Shown piece by piece: positions 58,013-61,997 of a stretch of DNA of 61,997 nucleotides. Under the pieces are notes generated by a model. That model made no database searches. It saw only the letters and a program-made list of their open reading frames with translations, and was not told the DNA's origin. Within the stretch, counting starts at the first letter, position 1. Each line of letters starts with the position of its first letter. This DNA is from Rhodospirillum sp. (GTDB lineage Bacteria; Pseudomonadota; Alphaproteobacteria; Dongiales; Dongiaceae), in NCBI GenBank assembly GCA_013822765.1, contig PNKY01000019.1, positions 1 to 61,997 of the forward strand, in the 5' to 3' direction. The position numbers were made by a program, and so were the translations under genes.

Positions 58013-61000
58013 TCATAGGTCCGCCAAGTGTCTGCACAGCCGTTCGACCTCGCGGAATAGCGGGTCCTTGGCCGCATCGATCGCGGATCGGTCGCCGGAA
58101 CGACCAGCCTTCTCCATCTGCTCGCTGATCGCAGCGAGATCGATCGCACCGACGCTCCGGCACGCCCCTTTGAGCCGATGGGAAATGCGGGTGATATCGC
58201 CGCAATTTCCGGTTTCCAGCGCGTTGACCAGGTTGGCCGCATCCTCCTCTGCCGTCCGGCGGAAATCGGCCAGGATCTCCCGCTCGACCGCCTCGTCGCC
58301 GAGCGAAATCTCGCTCAACTTCGCCCGGTCGATCGGCCCTGCCGCGGCAGCCGGCGATATGGGCGCCTTTCGCGGCGTGTCGCGAACCTCGGCGGCGGTG
58401 GCTGGCGGCAAGGGCAGCCAGCGATCGAGCGCGCGCAGCAGCGCCGACATTTCGACCGGCTTGGCGAGGTATCCGTCCATGCCGGCGGCCAGGCAGATCT
58501 CGCCTTCGCCTTCCATCGCATTGGCGGTGTAGGCGAGGATCGGAATACGGGCGCTGCCGTTGCCGCGCTCTGCCGCGCGGATCGCCCGCGCCAACTCGTA
58601 GCCGTCGAGCTCCGGCATGTTGCAGTCGGTGACGAGCAGCCCGAAGCGACCCGATTGCCAGGCGTCCAGCGCCTCCTGGCCGTCCTTCACCGTCTCGACT
58701 GCATAACCCAGCAGATTGATCTGGCGCTTGAGGAGCATGCGGTTGGTCGGATGATCGTCCGCCACCAGGATCAACGTGCCTTGCGCCGCCGCCACGTCCG
58801 GCGTGGGCGCCGGGGGACGGGTCTCCAGGATCGCGGCATTCAGCGCCTCTCCTTCGTCATGCCGCGCGATTTGGCTTGGATCGGCGTGGGGCAGCGGCAC
58901 GACCAGACGCATGGTCGTCCCGCGTCCGGGCGTGCTGTCGATCGTGATCGCGCCTTTCATCAGATCGGCGAGCCGCCTGCAGATGGCGAGGCCCAGACCG
59001 GTGCCGCCGAACCGGCGCGTGGTATTGCTCTCGGCCTGGGTGAACGGCTGGAACAGCTTCTTCTGGTTCTCGCTGGATATGCCGATGCCAGTATCGGTGA
59101 CGGTGAAACTCACCGTGTCGATCCCGTCCTTGCTCTCGATCAGGTTCGCCTCGATGGCGACCGAGCCCTGCATCGTGAACTTCAGGGCATTGCTGACGAA
59201 GTTGTTGAGGATCTGCCGCAGCCGCAGGGGATCGACCGCCACGGCGGGACTGATACGGACATCGGTCTCCGCGGTCAGCAGGATTTTCTTGCCGCTGGCG
59301 GCGCCGGAATAGACATCCCGCACGCCCTGGACCAGGTCGGAAAGCGCAGTCGGCTCCGGCCGCAGATCGAGCATGCCGGCCTCGATCTTGGAGAAATCGA
59401 GGATGTCGTCGACGATGCGCAGCAGCGCGCGGCCCGAATCGCGCATCACCTCGACATTGGCGCGCTGTTCGCTGTCGAGCCGCGTCAGTCCGAGCAATTC
59501 GAGCGTGCCCAGCACGCCATTCATCGGCGTGCGGATTTCGTGGCTCATCGCGGCCAGGAACGAGCTCTTGGCGTGGCTCGCGGCGTCGGCCGCCGCCTTG
59601 GCCTCGGCCAGCTCGATCTCCATGTCGCGATGGCCCGTGACATCCACCCAATAGCCGTTGAGGATGACAGCCCCGTCTTCGGTCTTGCGGGGAACCGCCG
59701 CCGATTGCAGCCATTTGATGGCGCCGTCCGGCATGCGGATCCGGTATTCCTCCATCAGGGGCTTCAACGTCTCCGCCGCGGAGCGGATCGCCGCCTCGAT
59801 CATCGGCTTGTCCTCATCCAGGACCTGCGCCCATATCAAGTCATAGTTGGCGAGCACCTCTTGGCGCCCGTAGCCACGGAGCGTCTTCACTGCGTCGCTC
59901 ATGAAAGTGTAGCTGCGCTGCCCGTCCGCACCGACCCGCAGCTGATAGACGACGCCAGGTACGCTGTCGGCGATCTCGCGCAGCTGGCGCTCCGCCTCCT
60001 GCGCCTGGCGCTCGAGCGCCTTTTGCTGCGTAACATCGACAATGGCACCAACCAGGCCGCCGACCTGGCCATCGGCCAGGGCAAAGCTGTTGATCCAGAA
60101 CATGGTGTCGTGCGGGCCGTCCCGGAACGGCAGCTTCTCTTCGTGGAATTCCTGACCCCGCGTGCGCAGAATCTCCATGTCGCGGCGATAGACCGCCTCC
60201 CGCCTTTCAGCCGGCACATGCGGCAGCTCGTGGACGGTCTTGCCGACGAGCGCGTCCCGGCTGACGGCGAACGCGCGCTCATAAGCCAGGTTGCAGCCGA
60301 GAAAGCGCGCGTTCTTGTCCTTGATGTAGATCGGGCTGGGAATCGTATCGATCAGCGCGCGTTGATAGGCGAGTTGATCGGCGACCGCCCGCTCGGCCGC
60401 TTTCTGCGCGCTGACATCGACCGTGATGCTGAGGAGGCCCGCTGGCGTTCCATCCGCCAGCGCAAACGGAATACGCCACAGCAGGATGTCGTGCAGGCTG
60501 CCGTCGGCTCGCGTCAGCTGGTCCTCGCGGTGCACCGGCTTGCCGGTGCTCAGGGCCTCGATGTCGATCGCCCGCTGCCTGCGCCGCTCTTCCTCCGGGA
60601 AGGCTTCGATCTCGGAGATCGTCTTGCCGATGAGTTGTTCCCTGGACACGCCGAACGCCTGCTCATAGGCCCGGTTGCAGCCGACGAAGCGGCCTTCGGT
60701 GTCCTTGTAGGCGACCCGCGCAGGCAGGTTCTCCAGCAGGGCGACGTGCAGGCTCATCTGCTTCGCAAGCGCCTCTTCGGCGACGCGGCGGCGCTTGGCC
60801 TCGCGTTTCAACTGGCGAATCCACAGCAAAACCAGCAGCACGGAGATGGCGGCCCCGCCCGCAATCTCGAACGCGAGGGAGCGAGCGCGGTTGGCCGCCA
60901 TGCGCGCGTCGTAGGGAGCGATGATCCACTGTTCGCGGATGGCAACGATCTCGCGCTCCGGGATGGAGGCGAGCGCCTTGTCGAGGATCGCGGCCAATTC

Positions 61001-61759
61001 CGGCCAGTCCTTCCGCACCCCGAGGGCGAAGCGCGCATCCTCCATGCCGGACGGCGCGGCAACGACCAACCCCCCGATGTTATTTCGTGCGATCAGATGA
61101 GAGGCGCTCGCCAGATTGATGACCGTGGCATCCGCGTCGCCGTGCGCCACCGCAGTCAATGCGTCCAGGAGCGTCGGATATATGGTGCGCTTGAGATCGG
61201 GGTATTCGTTCGCGATCTCATCGGTGACCGCATAATTTTCCGGCAGGGCCAGCGTGCGGCCTCTCAAATCGCCCAGCCCGGCGATCATCGCCTGCGTGTC
61301 GCGCGTCATGATGACTGTCGGGAAGGTCAGATAGTCGGCGGTGAAGGTCAGGAATTCGCGGCGCTGTGCGGTGTCTTTCACTCCAACGACCACGTCGACG
61401 CGGCCGTCCTTGGCCGCATCGAAGACCTCGGTCCAGGTCAGGTTCGGAACGACTGTCATCTCGATGCCGAGGCGTTCGGCGATCAGGTCGATGTAGTCCG
61501 CGGACATTCCGGTGAAAGTGCCATCGCTCTCAAGGTAATCGAATGGCGGATAGGCCGGATTGACGCCGAGGCGGATGTTCGGATGTTGCTGCAGCCAGGC
61601 CTTCTCAGACTCGCTCAGCACCAGCGGCGGATCGAAGGTGGTAGCGGATGTCGTGTCGCTGAAGGCCGGGGCAATGGAAAGGCTCTGCAAGAAGAGCGCA
61701 AGGATCCATGACCACGTGTAGCGCGGCCTCTGGCGGATGACACTCGATGCGTTCTCCAT
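58013..61759 (-). CDS. BvgS-like hybrid sensor histidine kinase (SBP-PAS-PAS-PAS-HisKA-HATPase-REC-HPt)
   Basis: The 1248-residue kinase has a signal/anchor segment and a periplasmic SBP_bac_3 sensor (IRLGVNPAYPPFDYLESDGT, ending near 290). A membrane helix (GGAAISVLLVLLWI) and three PAS domains (NLPARVAYKDTEG; TIPSPIYIKDKNA; a third with PAC-like WLQSAAV) follow. Then come HisKA with the phospho-His (AAMSHEIRTPMNGVLG), HATPase (NALKFTMQG; DTGIGI; FGGTGLGLAI), a receiver (LLVTDCNMPELDGYE) and a C-terminal HPt domain (ISHRLKGACRSVGA). It is a complete four-step phosphorelay likely passing phosphate to the REC-EAL protein. I chose 61759; 61768 and 61819 are other in-frame starts. Confidence 0.92.
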   Translation of the reverse strand: MENASSVIRQRPRYTWSWILALFLQSLSIAPAFSDTTSATTFDPPLVLSESEKAWLQQHPNIRLGVNPAYPPFDYLESDGTFTGMSADYIDLIAERLGIEMTVVPNLTWTEVFDAAKDGRVDVVVGVKDTAQRREFLTFTADYLTFPTVIMTRDTQAMIAGLGDLRGRTLALPENYAVTDEIANEYPDLKRTIYPTLLDALTAVAHGDADATVINLASASHLIARNNIGGLVVAAPSGMEDARFALGVRKDWPELAAILDKALASIPEREIVAIREQWIIAPYDARMAANRARSLAFEIAGGAAISVLLVLLWIRQLKREAKRRRVAEEALAKQMSLHVALLENLPARVAYKDTEGRFVGCNRAYEQAFGVSREQLIGKTISEIEAFPEEERRRQRAIDIEALSTGKPVHREDQLTRADGSLHDILLWRIPFALADGTPAGLLSITVDVSAQKAAERAVADQLAYQRALIDTIPSPIYIKDKNARFLGCNLAYERAFAVSRDALVGKTVHELPHVPAERREAVYRRDMEILRTRGQEFHEEKLPFRDGPHDTMFWINSFALADGQVGGLVGAIVDVTQQKALERQAQEAERQLREIADSVPGVVYQLRVGADGQRSYTFMSDAVKTLRGYGRQEVLANYDLIWAQVLDEDKPMIEAAIRSAAETLKPLMEEYRIRMPDGAIKWLQSAAVPRKTEDGAVILNGYWVDVTGHRDMEIELAEAKAAADAASHAKSSFLAAMSHEIRTPMNGVLGTLELLGLTRLDSEQRANVEVMRDSGRALLRIVDDILDFSKIEAGMLDLRPEPTALSDLVQGVRDVYSGAASGKKILLTAETDVRISPAVAVDPLRLRQILNNFVSNALKFTMQGSVAIEANLIESKDGIDTVSFTVTDTGIGISSENQKKLFQPFTQAESNTTRRFGGTGLGLAICRRLADLMKGAITIDSTPGRGTTMRLVVPLPHADPSQIARHDEGEALNAAILETRPPAPTPDVAAAQGTLILVADDHPTNRMLLKRQINLLGYAVETVKDGQEALDAWQSGRFGLLVTDCNMPELDGYELARAIRAAERGNGSARIPILAYTANAMEGEGEICLAAGMDGYLAKPVEMSALLRALDRWLPLPPATAAEVRDTPRKAPISPAAAAGPIDRAKLSEISLGDEAVEREILADFRRTAEEDAANLVNALETGNCGDITRISHRLKGACRSVGAIDLAAISEQMEKAGRSGDRSAIDAAKDPLFREVERLCRHLADL

Positions 61760-61953
61760 GCGAGACATCCCTGGCCTGTGTGGCCGGTACGGGAAATCTA
61801 TCGACACAAACTCTAGCACAGATGGACGGGAAGCCTAGACCGCCGGTTCTGTCTTCGAGCCCATGGTTAACGAGGCGATGAAGGTCGTCTGGCGTGCGAA
61901 GTCAGCATGCTCGAACCGTTCGCGGCTGTTAATCCTGAACGCGGCACAACGCC

Positions 61954-61983
61954 AAACGCCGCAGCGATTGTGCTGCGGCGTTT
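61954..61983. terminator. Intrinsic terminator-like hairpin at the right edge
   Basis: AAACGCCGCAGC, a six-base loop, and GCTGCGGCGTTT form a perfect 12-base stem; TTTTG follows on the plus strand and TTT on the minus. It may end a gene entering from the right on the minus strand or act in both directions. The 61820-61953 stretch otherwise holds the upstream region of the kinase gene and no gene I can support. Confidence 0.65.
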
Positions 61984-61997
61984 TGATTGGTTGGTTT

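Noticed and set aside
58178..61711. 1177-codon open frame on the plus strand
   Set aside because: It is antisense to the hybrid kinase, whose domains and motifs are unmistakable; the translation is rich in Arg, His and Asp repeats typical of a GC-rich shadow frame.
61862..61997. Open frame from ATG at 61862 to the right edge
   Set aside because: It reads straight through the terminator-like hairpin and has no ribosome-binding site.

Overview
The window is about 62 kb of GC-rich, densely coding bacterial chromosome. Gene content and codon use fit an alphaproteobacterium: a hemP-led haem-uptake operon, IclR/LacI/GlxA-controlled catabolic ABC transporters, GMC oxidoreductases, and a DUF1638/'virulence factor'/MTHFR/RACE one-carbon cluster of a kind I associate with that class. 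I cannot name a genus. I see no tRNA, rRNA, CRISPR array, insertion sequence or prophage. No gene-free stretch exceeds 300 bases; the longest is 39490-39743 (254 bases).

Region by region. (1) 1-1002, minus: the start of a secreted TPR protein and a molybdopterin sulfite-oxidase-like protein. (2) 1200-10695, plus: a one-carbon operon. It has a large Nfn-like iron-sulfur flavoprotein, a DUF1638 protein, a 'virulence factor' family protein, a MetV-like cysteine-rich MTHFR partner, MTHFR, a methyl-THF:corrinoid methyltransferase and a RACE-type corrinoid reactivase. Together these can take a methyl group from a corrinoid, pass it to THF and oxidise it. The substrate-specific methyltransferase and corrinoid protein are not here. 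(3) 10740-14404: a GNAT acetyltransferase, GreB, a PfkB kinase, an EamA exporter and a small secreted protein. (4) 14510-28743, all minus: iron and haem acquisition. An imelysin-multicopper oxidase-di-haem cytochrome-imelysin-DUF1513 operon lies beside exbB-exbD-tonB-hemP-receptor-hmuT-hmuU-hmuV-haem oxygenase. Iron-box-like sites sit in front of irpA and hemP.

(5) 28868-33680, minus: an amino-acid-type ABC transporter with an IclR regulator and a KDG kinase, divergent from a RidA protein. (6) 34596-39489: a LacI regulator convergent with a sugar ABC transporter plus IolE-like dehydratase operon. (7) 39744-44026: a GMC oxidoreductase and an aldehyde dehydrogenase, divergent from an enolase-superfamily acid-sugar dehydratase. 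(8) 44038-49061, minus: an unusual two-gene module, a GST-cytochrome P450 fusion translationally coupled to a membrane-anchored DyP-type peroxidase. (9) 49217-53867: a GlxA-type regulator divergent from a Rieske oxygenase, a GMC oxidoreductase and a class II aldolase with an apparent 5' frameshift. (10) 54050-55685: a small protein, a protealysin-like M4 protease and an emfourin-type inhibitor. (11) 55721-61759, minus: a secreted propeller-like protein, an REC-EAL phosphodiesterase and a BvgS-like hybrid histidine kinase.

The strongest leads for something undescribed are the GST-P450/membrane DyP pair and the single-chain Nfn-like flavoprotein of the one-carbon operon. Secondary leads are the ferroxidase-containing imelysin operon, the protease-inhibitor-small-protein trio, and several matched intergenic operators.
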